In this document: piece by piece, positions 16,706 to 25,187 of the stretch
Numbering within the stretch: position 1 is the first letter of the stretch
How the letters are laid out: every line of letters starts with the position of its first letter
Source: Guopingia tenuis
GTDB lineage: Bacteria; Bacillota; Clostridia; Christensenellales; Christensenellaceae
Assembly: GCF_014384805.1 (NCBI RefSeq)
Contig: NZ_JACRSS010000001.1
Span: 992,001 to 1,056,000, forward strand
Direction of reading: 5' to 3'
Length of the DNA: 64,000 nucleotides
Notes under the pieces: generated by a model
Seen by the model: only the letters and a program-made list of their open reading frames with translations
What the model was told of the DNA's origin: nothing
Database searches by the model: none
Position numbers and translations under genes: made by a program

Positions 16706-16726
16706 ATGGATAAAAATTATAGAGCC

Positions 16727-17344
16727 TTATTGCCCCATAATTTTCATCCAGCCCGCGGTATAGAACGCGCGCATCTCCTGCAAATAGGTTTCCGCATCGC
16801 TGAGCGGCATTTCATGGATAATCAGTTCAAAGAAAGCGTTGAACATCCCGGTAATGAGGATATGTTCCAGCCGGGCATCGATGTGCGGCGCGGGCCGGCC
16901 CAGCTTTTTCAACACCGCCAGGTAGTCATGGGTCCCTTTTGTCTCAATCTCCACCATTTCGTCAATCATCCCCTCAAAACGCGTCCCCTCTGCGCAGCAG
17001 AGAAGCAGCTTGAACTCTTCCAGATGATCATAGGCATAGCGGAGCATGTCGAACATGCTCACGCCGGAAATATTGCTCAGATTTTCCGGCTGCTCCTGGG
17101 GAGGAAGCTGGGCAAATTCCTGCTGGGCTGCCCGAAAACGATCCATGATATAGCGGTAATGCTCGCCTACCAATGCCTCAAACAGCTCTTCCTTGCTTTT
17201 ATAATAGCCATAGAAAGCGCCGGTGGTCATGCCCGCCGTTTTCACAATATTCCGCAGCGAAGCGGTCTTGAAGCCCTTTTCCAAAAACTCCGCTTTGGCG
17301 GCCCGGTGGATCTTTTCCAGTGTCGTATTCGATTGATTTTCCAT
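16727..17344 (-). CDS. TetR/AcrR-family transcriptional regulator
   Basis: A 205-residue repressor. The N-terminal helix-turn-helix (about 8-55) reads KIHRAAKAEFLEKGFKTASL, then AGMTTGAFYGYYKSKEELFEAL, the classic TetR recognition helix. The C-terminal ligand domain (about 60-200) is not diagnostic. I start it at 17344, where GGGGG stands about seven bases upstream. An ATG at 17365 lies inside the operator and has no ribosome site. Two overlapping palindromes at its own promoter indicate autorepression. The exporter genes follow on the same strand after about 120 bases, so the regulator probably controls them in response to a compound they transport. Confidence 0.9.
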   Translation of the reverse strand: MENQSNTTLEKIHRAAKAEFLEKGFKTASLRNIVKTAGMTTGAFYGYYKSKEELFEALVGEHYRYIMDRFRAAQQEFAQLPPQEQPENLSNISGVSMFDMLRYAYDHLEEFKLLLCCAEGTRFEGMIDEMVEIETKGTHDYLAVLKKLGRPAPHIDARLEHILITGMFNAFFELIIHEMPLSDAETYLQEMRAFYTAGWMKIMGQ

Positions 17345-17357
17345 GCGCGGGCCCCCA

Positions 17358-17385
17358 TATAACATCGTTATATATCACTGTTATA
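17358..17385. promoter_or_regulatory. Tandem overlapping TetR operators
   Basis: TATAAC-ATC-GTTATA (17358-17372) is a perfect palindrome. TATATC-ACT-GTTATA (17371-17385) is a near copy overlapping by two bases. Both lie directly downstream of the -10 box, covering the start site of the TetR gene. Confidence 0.65.
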
Positions 17386-17414
17386 TTATAGTCCCCGCCC
17401 TCTTTTCCTGTCAA
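17385..17414 (-). promoter_or_regulatory. Promoter of the TetR-family gene
   Basis: Minus-strand TTGACA (17409-17414), 18 bases, TATAAT (17385-17390): a consensus promoter whose start region is covered by the two palindromes. Confidence 0.7.
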
Positions 17415-17419
17415 TAGGG

Positions 17420-17464
17420 AAAATAAAAAAACTCTATGCCGTTACCTCCGCATAGAGTTTTTTA
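17420..17464 (-). terminator. Terminator of hisC
   Basis: AACTCTATGC / GCATAGAGTT around loop CGTTACCTCC, with A- and T-runs on both sides, just after the hisC stop. Confidence 0.85.
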
Positions 17465-17472
17465 TTTTTCTT

Positions 17473-18528
17473 CTACACTGTCTCCAGAATTTCCCGTACG
17501 ACAGCCGCCATTTGTTCCATCTGCCGCATGGTTCCGATGGAGATCCGCAGATATTCGCGGACCCGCGCTCCGGAAAACCACCGGACATAGATATGCCGCT
17601 TTTTCAGCTTCTGCATCATCTCCTGCGCCGAAATGCCCGCCGGCGGCTTGGCAAAAACAAAATTGGCCATGGCCGGAAGTACCTGGAAGCCCAGGGCCTT
17701 CAGCGCCCCTTCGGTATATTCCCGGGCATGAATGATCAGCTTGGCGATATTCTCGGCATAGGATGTGTCCATGAGGGCCGCGGCCGCCGCCCGCTGGGCC
17801 AGCGCATCCACAGGATAGGAATTAAAACTGTCCTTAATGCAGTTCATTGCCGCAATAAGATCGGGATGGCCCATGGCATAGCCCACCCGCAGGCCGGCCA
17901 AACCGTGGGATTTGGAAAAAGTCCGCACCACCAGCAGGTTGTCGTATTTTTTTATGAGAGGAAGCGCCGTCTGCGCGCCAAACGCCACATAGGCTTCGTC
18001 GACAATCACAACTCCGGAAGCCCGCCGCACGATCTCCTCGATTTCGTCCCGGCTCTGGGCCAGGGAGGTGGGGGCGTTGGGATTGGCCAGCACAATATTC
18101 TTTTTCCCATAGAACGCCTCCGCCGGAACCGTGAAATCTTCCCGGAGGGGGACCGTCTCATAGGAAATGCCATACATCTCCGCCCAGACCGGATAAAAGC
18201 TATAGGAGATATCGCAGAAAGAAAGAGCGTCGTCAAAAAATGCCTGGAATGCGATGGCCAGCACCTCATCCGATCCGTTGCCGCAGAACACCTGCTCCGG
18301 AGACAGGCCGTGGACATAGGCCGCCGCCCTGCGCAGAACCTCGGAAGAGGCGTTGGGATAGAGCCGCAGCTTATCCATATGAAAGTCCTCGATGGCCGCG
18401 ATGGCCAGCGGCGAGGGCGGATAGGGGTTTTCGTTGGTATTCAGCTTGATCATGTCGGCGTCGCGCGGCTGCTCTCCCGCCGTATAGGGAGTGATCCTCC
18501 GAGCCCGCTCGCTCCAATAGGTTTTCAT
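17473..18528 (-). CDS. hisC: Histidinol-phosphate aminotransferase
   Basis: A 351-residue PLP enzyme of aminotransferase class I/II, subgroup HisC. It converts imidazole-acetol phosphate to histidinol phosphate, and often also serves aromatic amino-acid transamination. Visible are KLNTNENPYPPSP near the N-terminus, GNGSDEVL, the PLP aspartate region VIVDEAYVAFG, the Schiff-base lysine in VVRTFSKSHGLAGLRVGY and the C-terminal YLRISIGT. ATG 18528 is preferred because GGGAG precedes it; the upstream GTG overlaps that ribosome site. It stands alone here, with no other his genes, so it may serve Tyr/Phe synthesis as in organisms with a scattered his pathway. Confidence 0.88.
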   Translation of the reverse strand: MKTYWSERARRITPYTAGEQPRDADMIKLNTNENPYPPSPLAIAAIEDFHMDKLRLYPNASSEVLRRAAAYVHGLSPEQVFCGNGSDEVLAIAFQAFFDDALSFCDISYSFYPVWAEMYGISYETVPLREDFTVPAEAFYGKKNIVLANPNAPTSLAQSRDEIEEIVRRASGVVIVDEAYVAFGAQTALPLIKKYDNLLVVRTFSKSHGLAGLRVGYAMGHPDLIAAMNCIKDSFNSYPVDALAQRAAAAALMDTSYAENIAKLIIHAREYTEGALKALGFQVLPAMANFVFAKPPAGISAQEMMQKLKKRHIYVRWFSGARVREYLRISIGTMRQMEQMAAVVREILETV

Positions 18529-18680
18529 GGTTTGTTCTCCCACAAATTAAAGTATTTCTTTCTCGTTCTATCCTATCACATTTTTTTCCGGGCCGCATCC
18601 CCTTTTTGCTTTTTCCCGCGCCGCTTCCCTAGAAATCTCTGGAATTTTGCGAATTTGTTATAATAACCAGGGGTTTTTCC

Positions 18681-18710
18681 TTGACGGTTCATCCCCCTTT
18701 ATTATATAAT
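18681..18710 (+). promoter_or_regulatory. Promoter of nifJ
   Basis: TTGACG (18681-18686), 18 bases, TATAAT (18705-18710). Transcription would start near 18717, leaving a leader of about 215 bases. Confidence 0.7.
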
Positions 18711-18805
18711 AAGGGTGTTTATCACAGACCCCAATCGTTGGCTGCGCCTGTATCAAAAAGTCCGCGGGAATTTCCCCGGGTGTATGTGCGGGCCGTTGTT
18801 TGGGA

Positions 18806-18871
18806 GCCGGTCCATGGCCGGCAAAGCCATGGAAACTATTTGCGGCAGGAAGGGTTCTGCGCGTCTTTTTT
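18806..18871 (+). promoter_or_regulatory. Structured nifJ leader with terminator-like hairpin
   Basis: Inside the long leader, TCCATGGC (18811-18818) can pair with GCCATGGA (18826-18833). Alternatively GCCGG (18806-18810) can pair with CCGGC (18818-18822); the two are exclusive. Downstream, GCAG / CTGC (18845-18848 / 18857-18860), extended by two more pairs, is followed by TCTTTTTT. This layout could be an attenuator. No known riboswitch class is recognised. Confidence 0.35.
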
Positions 18872-18930
18872 GCGTTTCCCCTTTCCTCCCACTCATTCAC
18901 TCATCAATAAAAACAGGAGGTTTTTTATCA

Positions 18931-21900
18931 ATGGCAAAGAAATTAACAATTGATGGAAATACCGCCGCGGCACACGTTGCCTATGCATTCAGTGACGTCG
19001 GCGCTATCTATCCCATCACGCCATCCTCTCCCATGGCGGAAGCTTGTGACGAATGGGCTTCCCAGGGAAGAAAGAACATTTTCGGGCAGGTCATGAAGAT
19101 TTCCGAAATGCAGGCGGAAGGCGGCGCGGCAGGCGCGGTTCACGGCTCTCTGGCGGCCGGCGCTTTCACCAGCACTTTCACGGCTTCTCAGGGCTTGCTC
19201 CTGATGATCCCCAACATGTATAAGATTTCCGGCGAGTTGCTGCCCTGCGTGTTCCATGTATCTGCCCGTGCTCTGGCGGCGCATGCCCTGAACATCTTCG
19301 GCGACCATGCCGACGTTATGGCGGCGCGGCAGACCGGCTTTGCCATGATCTGCGGCAACTCCGTGCAGGAAGTTATGGATATGGCGGCGATTGCCCACCT
19401 CTCCACGCTGAAGGCCAAGGTTCCCTTTGTGAACTTCTTCGATGGTTTCCGCACCTCTCATGAGGTTTCCAAGATCGAAGTTCTGGATTACGACGATCTT
19501 GCTGCTATGGTAGACTGGAATGACATCCGTGCTTTCCGGGAACGGGCCATGAACCCCGAACATCCCCATCAGCAGGGCACGGCGCAGAACGGCGATATCT
19601 ACTTCCAGAATCGTGAAGCCGCCAACAAATACTATCTGGCGACGCCTGAAATCGTCCAGAACGTCATGGACGAATTCGCCAAGAAGTTCGGCCGTACCTA
19701 TCATCTGTTCGATTATGTCGGCGCTCCGGATGCGGATAAGGTCATCGTCCTCATGGGCTCCGGCGCAGAGGCCGTGGAAGAGACCATCAACTATCTGAAC
19801 GCCAAGGGCCAGAAGCTGGGCTGCGTGAAGGTTCGCCTCTATCGTCCCTTCTCCGCCAAGGCTTTTGTGGATGCGATTCCCGCTTCCTGCAAAAAGCTCA
19901 CCGTTCTCGACCGCACAAAGGAACCCGGCTGCCTGGGCGAGCCTCTCTATGAGGATGTCGTTACGGCGCTGTTCGAGTCCGGCCGTGACATCAAGGTCTA
20001 TGGCGGCCGCTATGGCTTAGGCTCCAAGGAATTCACGCCCACCATGATCAACGGCGTATTCAAGAATATGGACGCCGCAGAGCCCAAAAACCACTTTGCC
20101 GTTGGTATCGAAGACGACGTCACCTTCAATTCCATCGATATCTCCGAAAAGATCGACGCTTCTCCGGAAGGCTGCTTCCGCTGCAAGTTCTTCGGTCTGG
20201 GTTCGGATGGTACGGTCGGCGCCAACAAGAACTCCATCAAGATCATCGGCGACCACACCGATATGTATGCCCAGGGCTACTTCCACTATGACTCCAAGAA
20301 GTCCGGCGGCATCACGGTTTCTCACCTGCGTTTCGGCAAGACGCCCATCCAGTCTGAATACCTGATCGACGTTGCCGATTTTGTCGCCTGCCATAACCCC
20401 AGCTATGTCATCCGCTATGACGTTCTGGAAGGCATCAAGGACGGCGGCACCTTCCTGCTCAACAGCCCCTGGTCGGCCGAAGAGATGGAAGAGCAGCTCC
20501 CCGCTTCCATGAAAAACGAGATTGCGCAGAAGCATCTGAAATTCTATAACATCGACGGCGTGAAGATCGCCCGTGAGGTTGGTCTGGGCGGCCGCATCAA
20601 CATGTGCCTCCAGGCTGCGTTCTTCAAGATCTCCGGCGTGCTCCCTGAAAAGGAAGCTGTCGAATATATGAAGGCCGCCGTGAAAAAGACCTATGGCAAG
20701 AAGGGCGACGATATCGTCAACATGAACTGGAAGGCCATCGATGTTTCCATCGGCGCTGTCGAAGAAATCAAATATCCCGAGTCCTGGGCTACCACCACCG
20801 AGGGTGCGGCTCCGGCGAAGGTTTCCTCGGATGAGTACTTCCAGGAAATCATCCATCCGGTTTCCATCCTGAAGGGCGACGCTCTTCCGGTTTCCAAATT
20901 CGATCCCCGCGGCTTCGTTCCCACCGGCACCACCAAGTTTGAAAAACGCGGTATCGCCGTCAACGTTCCCAAGTGGATCCCGGAAAACTGCATCATGTGC
21001 AACCAGTGCTCGCTTGTTTGTCCGCATGCCTGCATCCGTCCTTTCCTGGCCAAGGAAGAGAACCTGGCCGGCGCTCCGGAAGCTTATGTGACCAAGGACG
21101 CCCGCGGCAAGGATGTCGCCGGATACAAGTTCCGCATGCAGCTCTCCCCCTTGGATTGCACGGGCTGCGGCAACTGCGCCGACGTCTGCCCCGCCAAGGA
21201 GAAGGCTCTTGTCATGCAGCCTTTGGCGGAAGTCGCCAAGACCGAAGAAGCCAACTGGGATTTCGCCATCGAGCTTCCTCGTCCGGACATCAACGTCAAC
21301 AAGAACACGGTTATCGGCAGCCAGTATCTCCAGCCGCTGTTTGAATTCTCCGGCGCCTGCGCAGGCTGCGGCGAGACTCCGTATATCAAGCTGGCAACCC
21401 AGCTCTTCGGCGACCGCATGATCATCGCCAACGCAACCGGATGCTCCTCCATCTATGGTGGTTCGGCTCCGACCTGCCCCTATACGAAGAACGAAGAAGG
21501 CCATGGCCCCGCATGGGCAAACTCCCTGTTTGAAGACAATGCGGAGTTCGGCTATGGCATGAACCTCTCCATGACCCAGCGCAGAAACGGCCTGAAGGAG
21601 AAGGTAGAAAAGGCTGTTGCCGACGGCATCGTTTCCGGCGCTCTCAAGGATTCCATGGTTGAGTGGACGGAGAACATGCAGGAAGCGGATATCACCAAGG
21701 CTTGCGCCAAGGTCATCAAGGCAGAGCTGCCCGCGGCCATCGCAGCGGCTTCCGGCGATGCCAAGGCTCTTCTGGAAGAGATCCAGGCAGACGCCGACCT
21801 GTTCATCAAGAAATCCATCTGGATCATCGGCGGCGACGGCTGGGCCTATGATATCGGTTACGGCGGTCTGGATCACGTTCTCGCCATGGGCGAAGACGTC

Positions 21901-22452
21901 AATGTCCTGGTGGTTGACACGGAAGTATATTCCAACACCGGCGGCCAGGCCTCCAAGGCTTCCCCGACAGGTGCGGTTGCCAAGTTCGCTGCTTCCGGCA
22001 AGCGCGTGAAAAAGAAGGACCTGGGCGCAATCGCCATGACCTATGGTTATGTCTATGTCGCGCAGTGCGCGATGGGCGCCAACCAGGCACAGCTCATCAA
22101 AGCCATGAACGAAGCCGAAGCTTATCATGGCCCGTCCCTCATCATCTGCTATGCTCCCTGCATCAACCATGGTATCAACATGGGCAAGTCGCAGGCAGAA
22201 GAGAAGAAGGCCGTGGAAGCCGGTTATTGGCAGCTTTACCGCTATAACCCGACTCTGGCAGCCGAAGGCAAGAATCCCTTCACGCTGGATTCCAAGGATC
22301 CGACAGCCAGCTATCAGGACTTCATCATGGGCGAGACACGGTATAAGACCCTGAAGAAGATGTTCCCGGCGGATGCGGATCGTCTGTTCCAGCAGGCGGA
22401 AGAAGAAGCCAAGGAGCGTCTGGAAGGCTATAAGGCAAGAGCCGGCAAATAA
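18931..22452 (+). CDS. nifJ: Pyruvate:ferredoxin (flavodoxin) oxidoreductase
   Basis: A 1173-residue single-chain PFOR, normal length. It oxidises pyruvate with CoA to acetyl-CoA and CO2 and passes electrons to ferredoxin, the core of anaerobic energy metabolism. In order: the alpha domain (YPITPSSPMAE at about 28), the gamma domain, and a two-cluster ferredoxin domain (CIMCNQCSLVCPHAC near 685 and DCTGCGNCADVCP near 742). The beta domain follows, with CAGCGETPY (about 809) holding the proximal cluster. The thiamine diphosphate/Mg motif GDGWAYDIGYGG is near 969, then NTGGQASKASPTG. ATG 18931 has AGGAGG at ideal distance; upstream in-frame codons lie in the leader. It is monocistronic, with a strong promoter and terminator. 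Strongly biased codon use suggests high expression. Confidence 0.97.
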   Translation: MAKKLTIDGNTAAAHVAYAFSDVGAIYPITPSSPMAEACDEWASQGRKNIFGQVMKISEMQAEGGAAGAVHGSLAAGAFTSTFTASQGLLLMIPNMYKISGELLPCVFHVSARALAAHALNIFGDHADVMAARQTGFAMICGNSVQEVMDMAAIAHLSTLKAKVPFVNFFDGFRTSHEVSKIEVLDYDDLAAMVDWNDIRAFRERAMNPEHPHQQGTAQNGDIYFQNREAANKYYLATPEIVQNVMDEFAKKFGRTYHLFDYVGAPDADKVIVLMGSGAEAVEETINYLNAKGQKLGCVKVRLYRPFSAKAFVDAIPASCKKLTVLDRTKEPGCLGEPLYEDVVTALFESGRDIKVYGGRYGLGSKEFTPTMINGVFKNMDAAEPKNHFAVGIEDDVTFNSIDISEKIDASPEGCFRCKFFGLGSDGTVGANKNSIKIIGDHTDMYAQGYFHYDSKKSGGITVSHLRFGKTPIQSEYLIDVADFVACHNPSYVIRYDVLEGIKDGGTFLLNSPWSAEEMEEQLPASMKNEIAQKHLKFYNIDGVKIAREVGLGGRINMCLQAAFFKISGVLPEKEAVEYMKAAVKKTYGKKGDDIVNMNWKAIDVSIGAVEEIKYPESWATTTEGAAPAKVSSDEYFQEIIHPVSILKGDALPVSKFDPRGFVPTGTTKFEKRGIAVNVPKWIPENCIMCNQCSLVCPHACIRPFLAKEENLAGAPEAYVTKDARGKDVAGYKFRMQLSPLDCTGCGNCADVCPAKEKALVMQPLAEVAKTEEANWDFAIELPRPDINVNKNTVIGSQYLQPLFEFSGACAGCGETPYIKLATQLFGDRMIIANATGCSSIYGGSAPTCPYTKNEEGHGPAWANSLFEDNAEFGYGMNLSMTQRRNGLKEKVEKAVADGIVSGALKDSMVEWTENMQEADITKACAKVIKAELPAAIAAASGDAKALLEEIQADADLFIKKSIWIIGGDGWAYDIGYGGLDHVLAMGEDVNVLVVDTEVYSNTGGQASKASPTGAVAKFAASGKRVKKKDLGAIAMTYGYVYVAQCAMGANQAQLIKAMNEAEAYHGPSLIICYAPCINHGINMGKSQAEEKKAVEAGYWQLYRYNPTLAAEGKNPFTLDSKDPTASYQDFIMGETRYKTLKKMFPADADRLFQQAEEEAKERLEGYKARAGK

Positions 22453-22478
22453 GCCAGTTCTTCCTGTAATGTAAGACA

Positions 22479-22512
22479 AAAAGCCCGGAGAAAATTCTCC
22501 GGGCTTTTTTAT
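22479..22512 (+). terminator. Terminator of nifJ
   Basis: AAAGCCCGGAGAA / TTCTCCGGGCTTT stem with a TTTTTT tail, 30 bases after the stop codon. Confidence 0.92.
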
Positions 22513-22863
22513 TGCAAAAAACAGCTGCACGGATCCTGCCAAAACACGCGCCCTATTGTTTCATGCGGAGAAACAAAATTCCGGGCTTGCAAGGCGTGAT
22601 AAAACTAGAGTCGTAACTTTCTAACTGATGGGAAAGGATAATTTCATGAGATAGTATTATTCTATGGAATGACTCGCAGTTCCATCCACGCGTTTCTTTT
22701 GTGCGGCCCAAGTCTATGGGCAGCTTTGGGAGATATGATACAGGAAACCGTATATTCCCTATCCCCTGTCCAGTTTTTCTGTTACGAAATCTACCCGCCC
22801 ATCTGTATCTGTCCTCCCCCCATCATTTTTTTAATGTTGCAGCAACTCCCATCTTTGGTTAAC
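22513..22863. other. Intergenic stretch
   Basis: About 350 bases between the nifJ terminator and the next promoter. A small hairpin TGGAA-N9-TTCCA lies near 22665-22683. I see no open frame with a ribosome site and no repeat. Confidence 0.4.
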
Positions 22864-22892
22864 TTGCCAATTCTGCTTCGGGGTGCTATTAT
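22864..22892 (+). promoter_or_regulatory. Promoter of the nitrilase/flavin reductase operon
   Basis: TTGCCA (22864-22869), 17 bases, TATTAT (22887-22892), about 40 bases before the nitrilase-family start. Confidence 0.6.
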
Positions 22893-22931
22893 AAGATTGT
22901 TTAATGAATTCACGACTAGGAGGATTCTTGT

Positions 22932-23771
22932 ATGAAAAATATTGCACATGTTGCCATGCTTCAGATGCGCGTTGCGGAAAGCGACTGGGAAACAAATCTG
23001 GCCCATGCAGACGAGCTTTTGGCTCAGGCTTGCCAACAGCCGGTGGATTTTGCCGTTCTGCCCGAATGCTTTGATATTGGTTGGGGCAACCCGCAGGCTG
23101 CTGCGCTTGCTGCGCCGGTTCCCGGCCGGATTTCCGAGACTCTCTGCGCCTTTGCAAAAAAATATGGGATTTATCTCGTCTCGGGTCTTACAGAAAAAGA
23201 CGGAGACAGGGTCTATAACTCGGCGCTTTTCATCTCTCCCCAGGGAGAAATCCTCTGGAAGCACCGAAAAATCAACGTCTGCTATGATGTGACAAATGTC
23301 TATTCCATCGGCGACCGCCTGGGAGTCGTGGAGACACCCTTCGGCCGGATCGGCGTCGATATCTGCGCAGACAATTTCGATAACAACACCGCCATTGCCC
23401 ATACCCTGGCCCGGATGGGCGCCCGCATGATCCTATCTCCCACTTCCTGGGCCGTATCTCCGGATCATGATAATAAAAAGACTCCCTATGGGAGCGATTG
23501 GACCGTGCCCTATGGAAAGCTCTCCCGTCTCTATCAAATGGCGATTGTGGGAGTGAGCAATGTCGGGCCCATCACCATGGGAAGCCGCGCCGGATGGAGC
23601 TCTATCGGCAATTCCATGGCCTATGGCCCGGATGGCAGGCCGATTGTAATTCTTCCCTTTGGCGAAGATGCGGAAACTGTCTTTGTAGCTGAAATTCCCC
23701 TGATGGATTCCATCGCCAATGGCGATCTGACGGCGGCAGAGCTGCAAAAACGCGGATATCATGGGATATAA
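22932..23771 (+). CDS. Carbon-nitrogen hydrolase (nitrilase superfamily)
   Basis: A 279-residue cytosolic amidohydrolase. The catalytic triad is complete: Glu45 in LPECFD, Lys113 in WKHRKINV and Cys145 in GVDICADNF. NSALFISPQGEIL and the C-terminal NSMAYGPDGRPIV are also typical of the superfamily. Members hydrolyse omega-amides, N-carbamoyl amines, nitriles or deaminated glutathione. The region after the Cys (ADNFDNNTAIAHTLARMGARMILSPTSW) fits the amidase side of the family, but the substrate cannot be assigned. AGGAGG precedes the start. A flavin reductase-like gene follows after 29 bases and is probably cotranscribed. Confidence 0.88.
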   Translation: MKNIAHVAMLQMRVAESDWETNLAHADELLAQACQQPVDFAVLPECFDIGWGNPQAAALAAPVPGRISETLCAFAKKYGIYLVSGLTEKDGDRVYNSALFISPQGEILWKHRKINVCYDVTNVYSIGDRLGVVETPFGRIGVDICADNFDNNTAIAHTLARMGARMILSPTSWAVSPDHDNKKTPYGSDWTVPYGKLSRLYQMAIVGVSNVGPITMGSRAGWSSIGNSMAYGPDGRPIVILPFGEDAETVFVAEIPLMDSIANGDLTAAELQKRGYHGI

Positions 23772-23800
23772 TACGATATAAAACAAGGAGGTTTTATTTT

Positions 23801-24313
23801 ATGAAACAATGGAAAGAAATCGCCCCTGAGGCGCTTGAAAAAAGCCCTTTTCAGATGATTGGAATGGATTGGATGCTGGTGACGGCCCAAAAAGACGGAA
23901 AGGCCAACACAATGACCGCTTCCTGGGGCGGCCTGGGAGTTATGTGGGGCAAAAATGTCGCCTTTATCGTGATTCGTCCCCAGCGCTATACAAAGGAATT
24001 TATCGATGGTTCGGATACGCTCTCCCTTTCCTTTTATGATGAATCCTTCCGCAAACAGCTGAGTTATCTGGGCGCAGTCTCCGGCCGGGATGAGGATAAA
24101 ATTGCAAAGGCGGGCCTGACATTGACCCACGATGGCGAAACCCCGTATTTCGAGGAAGCCGACACCGTCCTTCTCTGCAAAAAGCTCTATGCGCAAAAAT
24201 ATGACCCTGCCTGCTTTATCGAGGATGGCATCGATGCGCGGTGGTATCCCGAAAAGGATTATCACACCATGTATATCGTAGAGATCACCAAAATTCTTCA
24301 GGCGGATAAATAA
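23801..24313 (+). CDS. Flavin reductase-like FMN-binding protein
   Basis: A 170-residue protein of the flavin_reductase (split-barrel, FMN-binding) family. Characteristic parts are WMLVTAQKDGKANTMTASWGGLGVMWGKNVAFIVIRPQRYT, where the T-x-S-W segment and the RPxRxT strand line the FMN site. The DTLSLSF and RDEDKIAKAGLT segments follow. Clostridial members with this pattern are usually uncharacterised. They may reduce flavin or act as small FMN electron carriers. AAGGAGG precedes the ATG. It lies 29 bases behind the nitrilase-family gene and is followed by a strong terminator. No direct link between the two functions is evident. Confidence 0.87.
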   Translation: MKQWKEIAPEALEKSPFQMIGMDWMLVTAQKDGKANTMTASWGGLGVMWGKNVAFIVIRPQRYTKEFIDGSDTLSLSFYDESFRKQLSYLGAVSGRDEDKIAKAGLTLTHDGETPYFEEADTVLLCKKLYAQKYDPACFIEDGIDARWYPEKDYHTMYIVEITKILQADK

Positions 24314-24320
24314 AGTAATA

Positions 24321-24350
24321 AAAAACAGCCGGTTTTCCGGCTGTTTTTTA
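24321..24350. terminator. Bidirectional terminator between convergent genes
   Basis: AAAAACAGCCGG-TTTT-CCGGCTGTTTTT (24321-24348), serving the flavin reductase gene on plus and the FucU-like gene on minus. Confidence 0.92.
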
Positions 24351-24352
24351 TA

Positions 24353-24805
24353 TTACTGCTTATCCCGGACAACGCCCTTTTTCAGAATGATATTGGCGTA
24401 TACCGAGGGCTCGCTGGTCTGCACGATGCAGAACAGACCCTTCATCCGCTCATAGAATTCCCATTTGGGGAGGATATCAAAACCCTCCTTGAATTTATCG
24501 GCTTCTTCGCTTTCCCGGATGATCCGCTCATATTCCTTCCAAATCTTCGGTTCCTCCACCCAGGGGTCGTTCCGGCACAAGGTCACCGGCTTGGATACAT
24601 AGTCATCCAGAGGCATAAACTGCAAAACCGCCTCCAAAATTTCCGGAACCCGCATCCCATCCATACGGACAACGATGGGCCGCGCCGTCCCGAATTTTTC
24701 AGCTCCGCAGTTCCCATCAGAAATCATGATTTCCCCGCCGTGCCCCATTTCCATCAAAACCTTCATGAGCTCCGGCGATATCGCCGTGGGGATTTTTTTC
24801 AGCAT
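24353..24805 (-). CDS. RbsD/FucU-family sugar mutarotase
   Basis: A 150-residue protein of the RbsD/FucU family, which interconverts sugar anomers (fucose or ribose) before kinase or isomerase action. MLKKIPTAISPELMKVLMEMGHGGEIMISDGNCGAE shows the catalytic histidine in GHGGEI and the Asp/Asn-rich loop that follows. The C-terminal FCIVQTSEPSVYANIILKKGVV contains the conserved Tyr-Ala-Asn strand. It is closer to FucU than to RbsD by the GxG-E-IxIxDxN pattern. No fucose or ribose genes lie nearby, so the physiological sugar is unclear. GGAGG stands before the start. A tiny zinc-ribbon gene lies 54 bases upstream. Confidence 0.88.
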   Translation of the reverse strand: MLKKIPTAISPELMKVLMEMGHGGEIMISDGNCGAEKFGTARPIVVRMDGMRVPEILEAVLQFMPLDDYVSKPVTLCRNDPWVEEPKIWKEYERIIRESEEADKFKEGFDILPKWEFYERMKGLFCIVQTSEPSVYANIILKKGVVRDKQ

Positions 24806-24859
24806 TCCATCTTCCTCCTTATTTTCTATCTGTATCCCTCTGCATATTGGCAGCAGAGA

Positions 24860-25078
24860 TTAAAAATCCAATGATTTTTCCTCAAAACAGGCAAATACAC
24901 TGCGGCAATTTTCGCAGTAATAACCCTCTGCCCTGCTTTTCAAAATTCGCAGCTGTCTCCCGAATATTTTCTTTTGCTCCTCTTCTGGATAGAACTCTAC
25001 GCGTACAGCAAAAGGATGGCTGCCCGTTGCCTTCACAATTCCCTGTCTGGTTTCATTTCCGCAAATTGGGCACTTCAT
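24860..25078 (-). CDS. Small zinc-ribbon protein (DUF6487-like)
   Basis: A 72-residue protein with two metal-binding pairs: CPICG at residues 3-7 and CENC near residue 55. These surround a short beta domain (KATGSHPFAVRVEFYPEEEQKK). Small Clostridia proteins with this arrangement are annotated as PF20097/DUF6487. Function is unknown. The start has GGAG ten bases upstream. It may be cotranscribed with the FucU-like gene downstream; no terminator separates them. Confidence 0.75.
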   Translation of the reverse strand: MKCPICGNETRQGIVKATGSHPFAVRVEFYPEEEQKKIFGRQLRILKSRAEGYYCENCRSVFACFEEKSLDF

Positions 25079-25187
25079 TTGCTCTGCCTCTCCATTTTTC
25101 TTTCAGCCCGCCGCCTGAAAATAACCCTGCCGAAAAAGCCCGCCGGGTTCCCCGCCCAAGCGCGAAGTAACAGGAGGCTTTGCCCTC

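Noticed and set aside
20017..22542. An 841-codon open frame antisense to nifJ
   Set aside because: It has no ribosome site and no recognisable domain, and lies wholly opposite a certain, codon-biased gene. Strong third-position bias opens the antisense frame.
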